DNA of 33,925 nt from Nannocystaceae bacterium (GCA_019694555.1 JAIBBS010000086.1:1-33925), one strand, 5' to 3'; shown: positions 16,948 to 25,402, counted from the stretch's first letter. Notes: generated by a model not told the origin, from the sequence alone. Program-made: numbers and translations.

Positions 16948-18324
16948 ATGCACACCACCGCGAGGGAGCGAGTGCTGCGGCTGCTGCCGCTGTGTCTACC
17001 CGGCTGCATGACCGCGCCCGGCGTCGAGGTGCTGGACCTGCCGTCGACCGCCGCGACGTTCACCGTGGCCGGCTGGGTGTTGCACGCCGAGCAGGAGATC
17101 GTGATCGAGTGCCACCGGCCCGCGGACAGCGTCGATCAATGGAAGGAGGTCGCGACCGTGCAGTCGTCGGACGTCGAGGACGGCGTCTTCGGCCTGTTCG
17201 GCTGGAGCGGCGAGGTCTCGCTGCCCGAGGACTGCTGGCGCCCCGCCCAACCGGGTCGCTCGACGACACTGGTCCGCGCCCGCTCGACCGGTGACGACGC
17301 GCGCTGGCTCGACGTGATCGACGACGACTGCCTCAGCGCCGCCATCGCCGGCGGCCAGCCCGTGTTCGAGGCGGCGGCCGAGTGCACCTCGCGACGGGCC
17401 TACGCGCCGCTGCTCGCGCCCAGCGAGATCACGCCCGGCAGCGATCCGCTCGATGCGGTCGCGGAGCTACCGGCCATCATCCTCGGCGGCGCTCCTGCCA
17501 TCGACGGCGTCGGCGCGTTCGGCCACCTCGATGCCGTGCGCCCGGTCGGCAACGCCATCGCCTGGCACGACGCCGAGCTCGACGCCATCGACAGTGTGAC
17601 GTTGACGCTCGAGGGTGGCGCGTGGCTCGGCTACGAGCTGCACCCGGAGCTGCCCAGCCCGCTGCGGCCAGCGGGTTCCGCCAGCGACGACCTCGGTCGC
17701 CAATTGGCAGCCAGCTACACCCAGAAGACGATCTACGCGCTGTCGTACGACTCGCAGGCCGTGGCCACCGACTACGACGGCGTGCCGTTCAACGGCCCTG
17801 CCGATCTGGTGGGGCACCGCCTCGGCCCGGTCTACTTCACCGACCCGCTCAACGGCATGCAGCCGCGGTTCGGCGGCACACCGGCGACGCAGCCGTTCCA
17901 GGGCGTCTATGTGCTCGTGGGCGATGGGCTGGTGCAGCTCGTCGATGCCACGCTCGAGGATCCCAACGGCGTCGCGCTCTCGCCCGATCACACGTGGCTG
18001 TACGTCAGCGACCGTACCAAGGAGGTCATCTATCGCTACCCGCTCGACGCCCAGGGCCTGCCGGCCGGTGCGCGCGAGTTCTTCGCCGAGGCGCCCGAGC
18101 CCGACGGGCTCGAGGTCGACGTCGACGGCAACCTCTACGTCGCCGCCGCGGGCGGAGTCGTGGTGTTCGCGCCCGACGGCGCCGCGTGGGGCGAGCTGCC
18201 GCTCGACGGCGACCTCACCGACCTGTGCTTCTGCCACGAGGATCTGCAGGCGCTGTGCGTGGTCGGCGACGGCTTCCTCCGCCGCTTCGCGATGCCGATC
18301 CCCGGCGCGCCCGCGCCACTGTGA
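16948..18324 (+). CDS. Lipoprotein with SMP-30/gluconolactonase-like beta-propeller region
   Basis: A 458-residue exported protein with a signal ending in CLPGC (C20). Residues about 30-120 look like a small beta-sandwich. The C-terminal part carries propeller-type motifs: DPNGVALSPDHTWLYVSD, then YRYPLDAQGLP, then PDGLEVDVDGNLYVA and GVVVFAPDGA. This is the blade pattern of SMP-30/gluconolactonase/LRE proteins. The central part (about 200-300, including PVYFTDPLNG) may belong to the same propeller. Lactonase activity is possible, but the metal ligands cannot be assigned with confidence. The start is ATG 16948; the frame is open further left but would overlap the divergent lipoprotein gene. 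It ends 9 bp from the convergent radical SAM gene. Confidence 0.75.
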   Translation: MHTTARERVLRLLPLCLPGCMTAPGVEVLDLPSTAATFTVAGWVLHAEQEIVIECHRPADSVDQWKEVATVQSSDVEDGVFGLFGWSGEVSLPEDCWRPAQPGRSTTLVRARSTGDDARWLDVIDDDCLSAAIAGGQPVFEAAAECTSRRAYAPLLAPSEITPGSDPLDAVAELPAIILGGAPAIDGVGAFGHLDAVRPVGNAIAWHDAELDAIDSVTLTLEGGAWLGYELHPELPSPLRPAGSASDDLGRQLAASYTQKTIYALSYDSQAVATDYDGVPFNGPADLVGHRLGPVYFTDPLNGMQPRFGGTPATQPFQGVYVLVGDGLVQLVDATLEDPNGVALSPDHTWLYVSDRTKEVIYRYPLDAQGLPAGAREFFAEAPEPDGLEVDVDGNLYVAAAGGVVVFAPDGAAWGELPLDGDLTDLCFCHEDLQALCVVGDGFLRRFAMPIPGAPAPL

Positions 18325-18333
18325 TCGCGCGCG

Positions 18334-19422
18334 TCAGCCCATGTGCACGCGCAGCCGCTGTCGTCCCCACGCGCCAGGCCGCGCGTCGAAGCGGCCAGCC
18401 AGCGTGGTGCCGCAGGCCGAGCACGCGCCGCGTTCGTCGAGCGACCACTTCCCGATCGCGTACCAGTCGCGCTCGATCACCTGCGCACCGCAGCCGCTGC
18501 AGTAGCTCGATTGCCCCTGCGCGTCGTGGACGTTGCCGGTGTAGACGTGGTGCAGGCCGTGGCGCAGCGCCTGCCGGCGCGCGCGCGCGACGGTCTCGGG
18601 CGGCGTGCGTGCGAGCCCGGTGAGCTTGAAGTCGGGATGGAACGCGGTGAAGTGCAGCGGCACGTCGGGGCCCAGCGCCTCGACGAACCACCCGCACAGC
18701 GCGTCGACCTCGGCCTCGGAATCGTTCTCGCCGGGGATGAGCAGCGTCGTGACCTCGAGCCACACGTCGGTCTCGCGACGCAGCCACACCAGCGTCTGCT
18801 TGACCGGCTCGAGCGCCGCGAAGCACAGCTTGCGATAGAAGCGATCGGTGAAGGCCTTGAGATCGACGTTGGCGGCGTCGACGTGACGGAAGAACGCCTC
18901 GCGTGCGTCCTCGCCGATGTAGCCGGCCGTGACCGCGACCGTCGCGACGTCGCGCTCGTGGCACGCGATCGCGGTGTCGATCGCGTACTCGGCGAAGATC
19001 ACCGGGTCGTTGTAGGTGAACGCGACCGAGCGCGCGCCCGCCCGCACCGCCGCGTCGGCGATGGCCTCGGGCATCGCACGGTCGGTCAGGCGATCGGCCT
19101 GGCGCGCCTTCGAGATGTCCCAGTTCTGGCAGAAGCGACAGCCCAGGTTGCAGCCGGCGGTGCCGAACGAGAGCACGCTCGAGCCGGGATAGAAATGGTT
19201 GAGCGGCTTCTTCTCGATCGGGTCGACGCAGAAGCCCGAGGCGCGGCCGTAGCTGGTCAGCACCAGCTGTTCGCCGTGGCGCTCGCGGACGAAGCAGAAG
19301 CCGCGCTGGCCGTCCTGCAGCGTGCAGGCGCGCGGGCACAGGTCGCACTGCAACCGCCCGTCGGACTCCCGGTGCCACCATTGGGCCGGCACCGTGCCCG
19401 GCTCGATCTCGACGCGCGCCAT
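18334..19422 (-). CDS. amrS: AmmeMemoRadiSam-system radical SAM enzyme
   Basis: A 362-residue cytoplasmic radical SAM protein. The cluster motif is CNLGCRFC (C91, C95, C98). An N-terminal CDLCPRAC plus GFCFVR and a C-terminal zinc-ribbon-like YCSGCG and CSACGT are features of AmrS and related PflA-like enzymes. NHFYPGSSVLSFGTAG before the cluster and TYNDPVIFAEY after it fit the family. In other genomes AmrS is found with Memo (AmrB) and AMMECR1 (AmrA) proteins, but neither is in this window. The start is ATG 19422, which begins just before the conserved region; longer frames run into the neighbour's promoter region. Its substrate remains unsettled in the family as I know it. Confidence 0.87.
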   Translation of the reverse strand: MARVEIEPGTVPAQWWHRESDGRLQCDLCPRACTLQDGQRGFCFVRERHGEQLVLTSYGRASGFCVDPIEKKPLNHFYPGSSVLSFGTAGCNLGCRFCQNWDISKARQADRLTDRAMPEAIADAAVRAGARSVAFTYNDPVIFAEYAIDTAIACHERDVATVAVTAGYIGEDAREAFFRHVDAANVDLKAFTDRFYRKLCFAALEPVKQTLVWLRRETDVWLEVTTLLIPGENDSEAEVDALCGWFVEALGPDVPLHFTAFHPDFKLTGLARTPPETVARARRQALRHGLHHVYTGNVHDAQGQSSYCSGCGAQVIERDWYAIGKWSLDERGACSACGTTLAGRFDARPGAWGRQRLRVHMG

Positions 19423-19532
19423 CTCCGCTCGTCCAGGATGGCTCGGGTCGCGGGCGCCGCCAAGCCGCAGTTCCCGCGCCCGGGACGGGCCTGTCCGCGC
19501 GCGAAACGTCGCGGTGCGTGAAAATCTGCACA

Positions 19533-19559
19533 TTGCCTGGCGGCGCGATGGCGTGTAAC
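19533..19559 (+). promoter_or_regulatory. Possible promoter of the propeller lipoprotein
   Basis: TTGCCT (19533-19538) and TGTAAC (19554-19559) are separated by 15 bp, in one of the less GC-rich stretches of the window. The spacing is short for a housekeeping promoter, so this is a weak call. Confidence 0.25.
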
Positions 19560-19560
19560 T

Positions 19561-19620
19561 CCTTCGGTCCTGGCGGGTAGTTCCGAAGGGACGGCCCCCG
19601 AAGAAGCATTCAGGGGGGGG
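19561..19620 (+). promoter_or_regulatory. Structured 5' leader with G8 run
   Basis: CCTTCGG (19561-19567) pairs perfectly with CCGAAGG (19583-19589). A CCCCC run (19595-19599) can pair with a run of eight G (19613-19620) that ends 7 nt before the ATG at 19628. The G-run may serve as the ribosome site and be hidden by that second stem. It does not match any riboswitch class I recognise. Confidence 0.35.
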
Positions 19621-19627
19621 TGATGCG

Positions 19628-20998
19628 ATGAAGTCTTGCCTAGCGATCGGTTTCTCCTTGGCGTTCGTGTCCGCGTGCGGTGGTGACAGCGGGCAGGGCT
19701 CGGGTTCGGCGGAGGGCTCCGGGGACGGCTCCGCGAGCCTGACCGGCGCCGAGGGTGGCTCGGGCAGCAGCAGCGGCGGAGCGAGCGCGACCGCCAGCAC
19801 CACCGCCGGCACCGGCACCACCGCGGACGGCTCGGCCAGCCAGGAGACCGGTCAGCACGACGAGAGCGGCCCCCCGCCGGTGATCTTCGATGTCGGTGAG
19901 CTGCCGGATCTGCCGCCGGTGGTCTGCGGCGGCGGTGGCCAAGAGGGCGGAGGCGGCGGCGGTGGCGGCAACATCCCGGACCTCTCGTACATCTGGATCT
20001 CGAATTCCGCGCAGGGCACGGTCTCGAAGATCGACACCCAGACGATGGTCGAGGAGGGCCGCTACCTCGCGAAGCAGTCCGGTGGCGATCCCTCGCGCAC
20101 CTCGGTGAACCTCAACGGCGACGTCGCGGTCGCCAACCGCAACGGCGGCGTGGCCAAGTTCTGGGCCGACGTCGACGACTGCGAGGACAACAACGGCACC
20201 CCCGGCATCCAGACCTCGAGCGGCTCGGGCGACGTGCTCGGCTGGGGCGAAGAGGACTGCATGGCGTGGTACCTGCCGCTGGCGTGCGGCTCGAACCGCC
20301 CGGTCGCGTGGACCCGCGGCGTGTTCGACGAGGCCAGCTGCAGCTGGATCGACGCCAAGCTGTGGACCGTCTGCGACAGCGACGTGCTGCTGCTCAACGG
20401 CGACACCGGCGAGATCGAGGAGACCATCGTGCTCGACGGCGGGTTCCCGTTCGTCTACGGCGGTGCCGCGGACGCGGACGGCAACTTCTGGGGCCTCGAC
20501 ACCGGCGGCGGTCGCATCTTCCGCGTCGATCACGAGGACTACTCGGTGCTCGGGTTCACGCTGCCGCCCTCGGGCGGCTACGGCATCACGGTCGACTCCG
20601 AAGGCCGCCCGTGGGTGTGCGGCGGCGGTGGCGTCTCGCGCTTCAACCTCGACGACTCGACCTGGGACTCGACCGGCACCAGCGGCATCGGCGGCTGCAT
20701 GACCGACGGCGACCAGCTGATCTGGCACAGCAACCCCAGCGGCACGCTGCTGGGCTTCAACATCGAGACCCTCGCGGTGGACGAGATGGTGCAGCTGCCC
20801 GAGTACGTCCACGGCGTCAGCGTGGACTTCTACGGCTACGTCTGGGGCGTGGGCTTCGCCAACAACAACGCCTACCGCGCGGATCCGCAGACCGGCCAGG
20901 TCGACGCGTACAACGGCCTGACCGGCGCGTACACGTACAGCGACATGACCGGCTTCGCGCTCAGCACCGCCGGCGGCGGCGTGGTGCCTTCGGGCTGA
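19628..20998 (+). CDS. Lipoprotein with NHL/Vgb-like beta-propeller
   Basis: A 456-residue exported lipoprotein. The signal ends in FVSAC (C17); a Ser/Gly/Thr linker follows, then a Gly-rich tract (about 104-116). From about residue 118 the repeats look like propeller blades: YIWISNSAQGTVSKIDTQT, DADGNFWGLDTGGGRIFRVD, DSEGRPWVCGGGGVSRFNLD, DFYGYVWGVGFANNNAYRAD. This pattern is seen in Vgb/NHL-type proteins that bind ligands rather than catalyse. Six or more cysteines are present. It is transcribed away from amrS with a 205-bp gap. Probable role: surface binding or structural protein; the ligand is unknown. Confidence 0.8.
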   Translation: MKSCLAIGFSLAFVSACGGDSGQGSGSAEGSGDGSASLTGAEGGSGSSSGGASATASTTAGTGTTADGSASQETGQHDESGPPPVIFDVGELPDLPPVVCGGGGQEGGGGGGGGNIPDLSYIWISNSAQGTVSKIDTQTMVEEGRYLAKQSGGDPSRTSVNLNGDVAVANRNGGVAKFWADVDDCEDNNGTPGIQTSSGSGDVLGWGEEDCMAWYLPLACGSNRPVAWTRGVFDEASCSWIDAKLWTVCDSDVLLLNGDTGEIEETIVLDGGFPFVYGGAADADGNFWGLDTGGGRIFRVDHEDYSVLGFTLPPSGGYGITVDSEGRPWVCGGGGVSRFNLDDSTWDSTGTSGIGGCMTDGDQLIWHSNPSGTLLGFNIETLAVDEMVQLPEYVHGVSVDFYGYVWGVGFANNNAYRADPQTGQVDAYNGLTGAYTYSDMTGFALSTAGGGVVPSG

Positions 20999-21000
20999 TC

Positions 21001-21032
21001 GCCCGCGCTCCCGGCCACGCGTCAGCGCGGGC
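21001..21032 (+). terminator. Hairpin downstream of the propeller lipoprotein
   Basis: GCCCGCGCT (21001-21009) pairs with AGCGCGGGC (21024-21032) across a 14-base loop, starting 2 bp after the stop codon. No T-run follows. CGGGCGGCCG occurs at 21028 and again at 21051, on both sides of the next -10 box. Confidence 0.4.
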
Positions 21033-21044
21033 GGCCGCCCCTGC

Positions 21045-21050
21045 TATGCT
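21045..21050 (+). promoter_or_regulatory. Candidate -10 box for the rhomboid gene
   Basis: TATGCT, preceded by TGC (extended -10), ends 9 nt before the GTG at 21060. This suggests a leaderless or near-leaderless transcript. Confidence 0.45.
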
Positions 21051-21059
21051 CGGGCGGCC

Positions 21060-22721
21060 GTGCCCAGCGCGCGCTTCTGCGACGTCGTCCAGACGCTGAT
21101 CGACGAACCCACCGGCGCCAGGCTGATGGCGCTGCGCGACGGTGCCGCGACGCTGGCGATGCGCGACGGCACCTTCGCCGCGGTCGTCGACGCCACGGTG
21201 GTGGTCGAGCCGCAGCTGGGCGAGCGGCTGCGTCTGTTCGTCGATCGCAACCCCCACGCCGACGTGAAGATCGTGCTGGTCGACGCGACGCCGGCGCAGC
21301 GCGACGTGCTCACGCGGTTGCAGCCGGCGGTGATGATGCGGCGGGTCGTGCAGGTGTTCACGCTCGCGGCGCAGGGCACCGCGTGGGCCGGGCCGCGCTC
21401 GCGGCTCGACTCGCCCACCGGCCTCGCGCTCACCGCCGTCGGCCAGCGCGAGACGCCACGGGCGATCACGATGGAGTCGCTGGCGTCGCAGCTCGAGGCC
21501 ATCGATCCCGAGGCCCAGGCGCGCGCGCGCGAGGCCATCGACTTCGTGTCGCGCACGCGGCAGGGCTGGCCGCCCGCGACGGTGTCGCTGCTGGCGGTGT
21601 GCGCGGTCGTGTTCGGGCTCGAGGCGCTGTGGGGTGGCACCGAGTTGCTGCCGTTGCATGCGCGCATGGGCGCGAACGTGCCGAGCCTGCGCGACGAGCC
21701 GTGGCGATTGCTGTCGGCGACGTGGCTGCACGCCGGACCGCTGCACCTGCTGGTCAACGGCTACGTGCTGTTCGGGCTCGGCGGCTTCCTCGAGCGCCTG
21801 CTGGGTTGGCGACGATTCCTGCTGCTGTATGCGATCTCGGCGCTCGGCGGCGGCATCGCCAGCGCCGCGTTCTCCGACGCCGCGCTCAGCGTCGGCGCGT
21901 CCGGAGCGATCTGGGGCGTGCTCGGGGCCACCGTCGCGCTGGCATGGCGTCCCGCGGGGCTCATCCCGGACTCGATCGTGCCGCAGCTGCGCCGCAACGC
22001 GATCGTCAACACGGTGCTCAACGTCGCGATCTCGTTCATGCCGCAGATCGACATGTTCGCGCACCTCGGCGGCGGCCTCGCGGGCGCAACGCTGATCGCG
22101 ACGGGCCTGCTCACGCGCGGCGTCGACGGTGACGCCGAGGTCGTGCGACGCGCCGAGCGACGCCTGATGATCCCGGCGGTGATCTCGACCGCACTGCTGC
22201 TCGCGAGCCTGGTGGTCGCGTGGGTGATCGGGCGTCCGTGGCAGCTGACCCAGCTCGATCGCACGGAGTCGATCGCACTGCCGGGCGTGGACGCGAGCAT
22301 CACCGTGCCGCGCGGCCTGCAGGCGCCGGTGCTGCACACCGAGGACGGGCAGTCCGCGGTCGTGATCGGCGATCTGCTGCACGATCCCCTCACGGTGATG
22401 CTGGCATCGTCGTCCCATGCACCGCTGCCGCCCGACGAGCTCGATGACGCGTTCGAGAGCTTCGCCGAGTCGCCGCTGCCGAGCCTCGACGGCGCGACCG
22501 CGCAGGGCGAGCCCGAGCTGCTCACGGCCGCGGACGCGGGGGGCTGGCCCGCGGTGCAGCAGCGCTTCGAGTATCCCAACGGCATCGAAGTGATCGTTCG
22601 GTATCAACTGCGGCTCGACGCGACCTGGCGGATGGACGGGGCCTACTGGCCGGCGGTGCCGGGAGCCGCGGCCGCGGTGCGAGACGCGATGGCGTCGGTG
22701 CACACGCCCGCGACGCCGTGA
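21060..22721 (+). CDS. Rhomboid-family intramembrane serine protease with extra N- and C-terminal domains
   Basis: A 553-residue membrane protease. The rhomboid core spans about residues 175-350 with six hydrophobic segments. The catalytic serine is in GASGAIWG (S281) and the catalytic histidine in FAHLGGGLAG (H335). WRLLSATWLHAGPLHLLVN supplies the conserved loop 1 and HxxxN region. Before the core is a soluble domain of about 165 residues with no recognised family. After it comes a seventh helix (about 373-392) and a soluble C-terminal domain of about 160 residues. The start is GTG 21060, the first start in frame and next to a -10 box. Rhomboids cut transmembrane helices of client proteins; no client can be named here. 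Confidence 0.88.
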   Translation: MPSARFCDVVQTLIDEPTGARLMALRDGAATLAMRDGTFAAVVDATVVVEPQLGERLRLFVDRNPHADVKIVLVDATPAQRDVLTRLQPAVMMRRVVQVFTLAAQGTAWAGPRSRLDSPTGLALTAVGQRETPRAITMESLASQLEAIDPEAQARAREAIDFVSRTRQGWPPATVSLLAVCAVVFGLEALWGGTELLPLHARMGANVPSLRDEPWRLLSATWLHAGPLHLLVNGYVLFGLGGFLERLLGWRRFLLLYAISALGGGIASAAFSDAALSVGASGAIWGVLGATVALAWRPAGLIPDSIVPQLRRNAIVNTVLNVAISFMPQIDMFAHLGGGLAGATLIATGLLTRGVDGDAEVVRRAERRLMIPAVISTALLLASLVVAWVIGRPWQLTQLDRTESIALPGVDASITVPRGLQAPVLHTEDGQSAVVIGDLLHDPLTVMLASSSHAPLPPDELDDAFESFAESPLPSLDGATAQGEPELLTAADAGGWPAVQQRFEYPNGIEVIVRYQLRLDATWRMDGAYWPAVPGAAAAVRDAMASVHTPATP

Positions 22722-22744
22722 TCCCGCGCGGCGCCCGCCTCGGG

Positions 22745-22750
22745 TAGCAT
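22745..22750 (+). promoter_or_regulatory. Candidate -10 box, leaderless type
   Basis: TAGCAT ends 7 nt before the ATG at 22758, which would place transcription start at or next to the start codon. There is no Shine-Dalgarno sequence. Confidence 0.55.
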
Positions 22751-22757
22751 CCGCGCC

Positions 22758-23507
22758 ATGGCTTCGACCCGAGCCCGATCCCTCTGCCTCGGCCTCGCGC
22801 TCACGCTCGGCGCCGTCGCACCCGCCAGCGCTGCCGCGGCGGCGCCGTGCCCGATCGATCCGGAGATCGCACCCCACGCGCCTGCGCTCGCGCAACAGCG
22901 GGCCGAAGCGCGACTCGCGTTCATCCGCGGTCGCATGGACGCCGCGGCGAAACCCTCGCGGCAGTGGGCGTTGGGCTGGGGCGTGGGCCTGGGCCTCATC
23001 GCCGTCGCGCAGGCCGCGGCCGCGCCGTTCGTCCATCCGGAGGAGGCGCCCGATTTCTGGATGGGCGCGCTGCAGGCCGCGATCGGTGCGGGTGAGCGCG
23101 CCATCTTCATTCCGCACGTGCTCATCGAGCGCAGGCGCCAGCGCAAGCGCGGTGCGAAGGGTGATCTGTGCGCGCAGCTGGCCGCGGCCGAGCACGCGTT
23201 CGTGCACTCGGCGAAGTGGGAACGTCGCGGCAAGGCGCTGTGGCAGCACGCGCTGTCGATCGCGGTCAACGCTGCGGTCGGCGTCGCGCTGGGCGTCGGC
23301 TTCGGCCGTCAGGTCCAGGGCGCGCGCGTCGGCACCGTCGGTGCCACCGTCGGCGAGGTCATGATCATCACGCAGCCCACGCCGGTGATGAAGTCGCTCG
23401 AGCGCTACCGCAGCGGGGCGTTCGCGACCACGCCGACCGCGAGCTGGGGCGTGCGACCGATGGTGCTGTGGCGCGGCGCCGGCCTGGCGTTCGGCGGCCG
23501 ACTCTGA
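22758..23507 (+). CDS. Hypothetical exported or membrane protein
   Basis: A 249-residue protein that I do not recognise. It starts with a signal peptide (cleavage likely after PASAAAA). A Gly/Ala-rich hydrophobic stretch lies at about 75-95 and a longer one at about 175-205 (AVNAAVGVALGVGF then VGATVGEVMII). Between them is a basic segment (IERRRQRKRGAKG). The C-terminus ends with WRGAGLAFGGRL, which resembles a short terminal beta-strand of an outer-membrane protein but is not proof of one. It is followed 16 bp later by the convergent aspartate kinase gene. Confidence 0.78.
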   Translation: MASTRARSLCLGLALTLGAVAPASAAAAAPCPIDPEIAPHAPALAQQRAEARLAFIRGRMDAAAKPSRQWALGWGVGLGLIAVAQAAAAPFVHPEEAPDFWMGALQAAIGAGERAIFIPHVLIERRRQRKRGAKGDLCAQLAAAEHAFVHSAKWERRGKALWQHALSIAVNAAVGVALGVGFGRQVQGARVGTVGATVGEVMIITQPTPVMKSLERYRSGAFATTPTASWGVRPMVLWRGAGLAFGGRL

Positions 23508-23523
23508 CGACGCGACCGCGCGC

Positions 23524-24696
23524 TCACTGCAAGAACGCGCGGTGCAGTGCGACCGTGAGCCGGTCGACGTCCTCGTCCGCGCAGAACAACGTCGCGCGCA
23601 GCGGCGAGGTCGCCATGGCCTTGATCGGTACGCCGATGCCGGCCGCGACCGAGCGCGTCTTCGACAGCGCGGCGGCGTTGCGACCGAAGAAGTCGCCGAC
23701 CACCGACACCGCGCCGCAGTTCTCCTCGATCTCGACCTGGCCCAGCAGCCGCGTGCGCACGTCGGGCCAGTCGGGCACGTCGGCGAGGCCGAACCACAGA
23801 TCGGCGATCTCGTGATCGGCGTCGAGGTGCAGCACCGGCAGCGACGCCGCGGCCGCGGCCGCGAGCATGCGATCCATGGACTGCCCACCGAAGGCCCGCA
23901 GCCGCACGAGGTTGCGCTGGCCGGTGACACCCGACAGCGCGCGATCGGTCGAGACGTTCTCGGCCCGATCGACGCGGGTGCCCGCGCCCTCGCTGAAGCT
24001 CGCGCGGGCGTACAGCGCCACGCCGCTGCGCCGCGCGAACTCGACCGACTCCGCGTGCAGCACCTTGGCACCGTGCGAGGTCAGCTCCAGCATCGCGTCG
24101 TGCGAGATGGCCTCGATCAGCTGCGTGGAGTCGACCACCCGCGGATCGCCGGTGTAGACGCCGTCGACGTCGGAACAGATCTCGCAGTACTCGGCGCCCA
24201 GGGCCCCGGCCAACGCGACCGCGGTGGTGTCGGAACCACCGCGGCCCAGCGTGGTGACCTCGCGCTTGTACGAGACGCCCTGGAAGCCGGCGACGATGAC
24301 GATGCGTCCGCGCTCGAGCTCGTCCTCGACGCGAAACGGTCGCACCTCGAGGATGCGCGCGCCCGAGTGGCGATCGTTGGTCAAGATGCCCGACTGCGAT
24401 CCGGTGAGCGAGATGGCCTCGTGGCCGAGCTCCTGGATCGCCATGGACAGCAGCGCCATGCTGGCCCGCTCGCCGCACGACAACAGCATGTCGAGCTCGC
24501 GCCGCGAGGGCGAGGCCGAGATCTCGCGCGCGCGCGCGAGCAACTGATCGGTGGTCTTGCCCATGGCCGAGACCACCACGACCACGCGGTAGCCCTTGGC
24601 CTTGGTCCCGACGACGCGCTCGGCGACCTTGCGGATGCGATCGGCGTCGGCGACCGACGAGCCTCCATACTTCTGCACGACGATTGCGGGGGTCAT
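23524..24696 (-). CDS. lysC: Aspartate kinase
   Basis: A 390-residue cytoplasmic aspartate kinase, which phosphorylates aspartate in the first step of lysine, threonine and methionine synthesis. Family motifs are VQKYGGSSVAD at the N-terminus, VVSAMGKTTD, LLSCGERAS, and GFQGV with LGRGGSDTTAVALAGALGA and DVDGVYTGDPR. The regulatory region (about 275-390) contains two ACT-like stretches. The second (GAVSVVGDFFGRN) is recognisable, while the first (LVRLRAFGGQSMDRML) diverges from the usual inhibitor-binding sequence. Feedback control may therefore be unusual. The gene stands alone and divergent from the scramblase-like gene. Confidence 0.93.
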   Translation of the reverse strand: MTPAIVVQKYGGSSVADADRIRKVAERVVGTKAKGYRVVVVVSAMGKTTDQLLARAREISASPSRRELDMLLSCGERASMALLSMAIQELGHEAISLTGSQSGILTNDRHSGARILEVRPFRVEDELERGRIVIVAGFQGVSYKREVTTLGRGGSDTTAVALAGALGAEYCEICSDVDGVYTGDPRVVDSTQLIEAISHDAMLELTSHGAKVLHAESVEFARRSGVALYARASFSEGAGTRVDRAENVSTDRALSGVTGQRNLVRLRAFGGQSMDRMLAAAAAASLPVLHLDADHEIADLWFGLADVPDWPDVRTRLLGQVEIEENCGAVSVVGDFFGRNAAALSKTRSVAAGIGVPIKAMATSPLRATLFCADEDVDRLTVALHRAFLQ

Positions 24697-24768
24697 GGCG
24701 AGAACGCGGCCGCGGCCGCGGCCCTAGCCAACGACAATCCCGGGCGAGATTCCAGCGCAATCGCCTGG

Positions 24769-24774
24769 TAGCAT
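24769..24774 (+). promoter_or_regulatory. Candidate -10 box, leaderless type
   Basis: TAGCAT, preceded by TGG (extended -10), ends 8 nt before the ATG at 24783. It lies in the 86-bp region divergent from aspartate kinase, next to a GCGGCC triplet repeat. There is no Shine-Dalgarno sequence. Confidence 0.55.
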
Positions 24775-24782
24775 CCGTCGCG

Positions 24783-25400
24783 ATGGCCCCCGTCCTGCCG
24801 GTGCTCGCGCGCAGCAGCGCCCTCATGGTCCAACAGCGCAAGGAGTGGGGCGAGATCCTCACCGGCTGGCAGACCCGCAACCGCTACGAGATCACCGACC
24901 CGAACACCGGCCTCGCGCTGCATGCCGGCGAGCTGTCGTCGGGCGTCTCGGGCTTCCTGTTGCGCGGGTTCCTCGCGGCCAAGCGTCCGTTCACGCTCGA
25001 GGTCCGGGACCAGGCCGGCGACCTCGCGCTGTCGATGTACCGGCCGTTCACGTTCTTCTTCTCGCGCGCGCAGGTGTCCGACGGCACCGGCACGCTGATC
25101 GGCGCCATCCGTCAGCGCTGGGCATGGTTCGCGCGCAAGTTCACGCTCGAGGACGCGCAGGGCCGCGAGATCGCGACGCTGCACGGCCCGTTCTTCCGCC
25201 CGTGGACCTTCCGCGTGCTGGTGGGAGAGCAGGAGGTCGGCTTCATCAAGAAGCACTGGAGCGGCCTGGGCAAGGAGATGTTCTCGACCGCGGACAACTT
25301 CACCGTCGAGCTGTCCCCGGGCGTGGCACCCGAGGTCCACGCACTGTGCCTGGCAGCCACGTTCCTGATCGACTTCGTGTACTTCGAGCGCAACGGCTGA
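24783..25400 (+). CDS. Phospholipid scramblase-like (LURP-one-related) protein
   Basis: A 205-residue protein with the pattern of bacterial scramblase-family proteins. NRYEITDPNTG is followed by a FTLEVRDQAGDLAL strand pair, YRPFTFFFSRAQV, RKFTLEDAQGREIATLHGPFFRPWTFRV and QEVGFIKKHWSG, ending in a hydrophobic C-terminal stretch (CLAATFLIDFVYF). These repeated beta-strand units suit the tubby-like barrel of that family. Lipid movement in membranes is the name-giving role, but biochemical function in bacteria is poorly known. The start is ATG 24783, next to a -10 box. The next lipoprotein gene starts 2 nt after its stop, so they form an operon. Confidence 0.8.
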   Translation: MAPVLPVLARSSALMVQQRKEWGEILTGWQTRNRYEITDPNTGLALHAGELSSGVSGFLLRGFLAAKRPFTLEVRDQAGDLALSMYRPFTFFFSRAQVSDGTGTLIGAIRQRWAWFARKFTLEDAQGREIATLHGPFFRPWTFRVLVGEQEVGFIKKHWSGLGKEMFSTADNFTVELSPGVAPEVHALCLAATFLIDFVYFERNG

Positions 25401-25402
25401 CG

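Noticed and set aside
19571..19586. Sigma-54 promoter (TGGC near TTCC)
   Set aside because: The -12 element lacks the GC dinucleotide at the proper distance, and no enhancer-binding protein gene is near.
19561..19620. Known riboswitch (c-di-GMP or similar)
   Set aside because: Stems are present, but none of the conserved core sequences of classes I know could be found.
20961..24071. Minus-strand open frame of over 1000 codons
   Set aside because: It runs antisense through the rhomboid, the exported protein and part of aspartate kinase. Its product is Arg/His/Ala-rich with no motif, as expected of an antisense shadow frame at this GC content.
24700..24726. GCGGCC tandem repeat as a mobile-element scar
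   Set aside because: Only about three copies, composition is that of the genome, and no transposase or terminal repeats are nearby.
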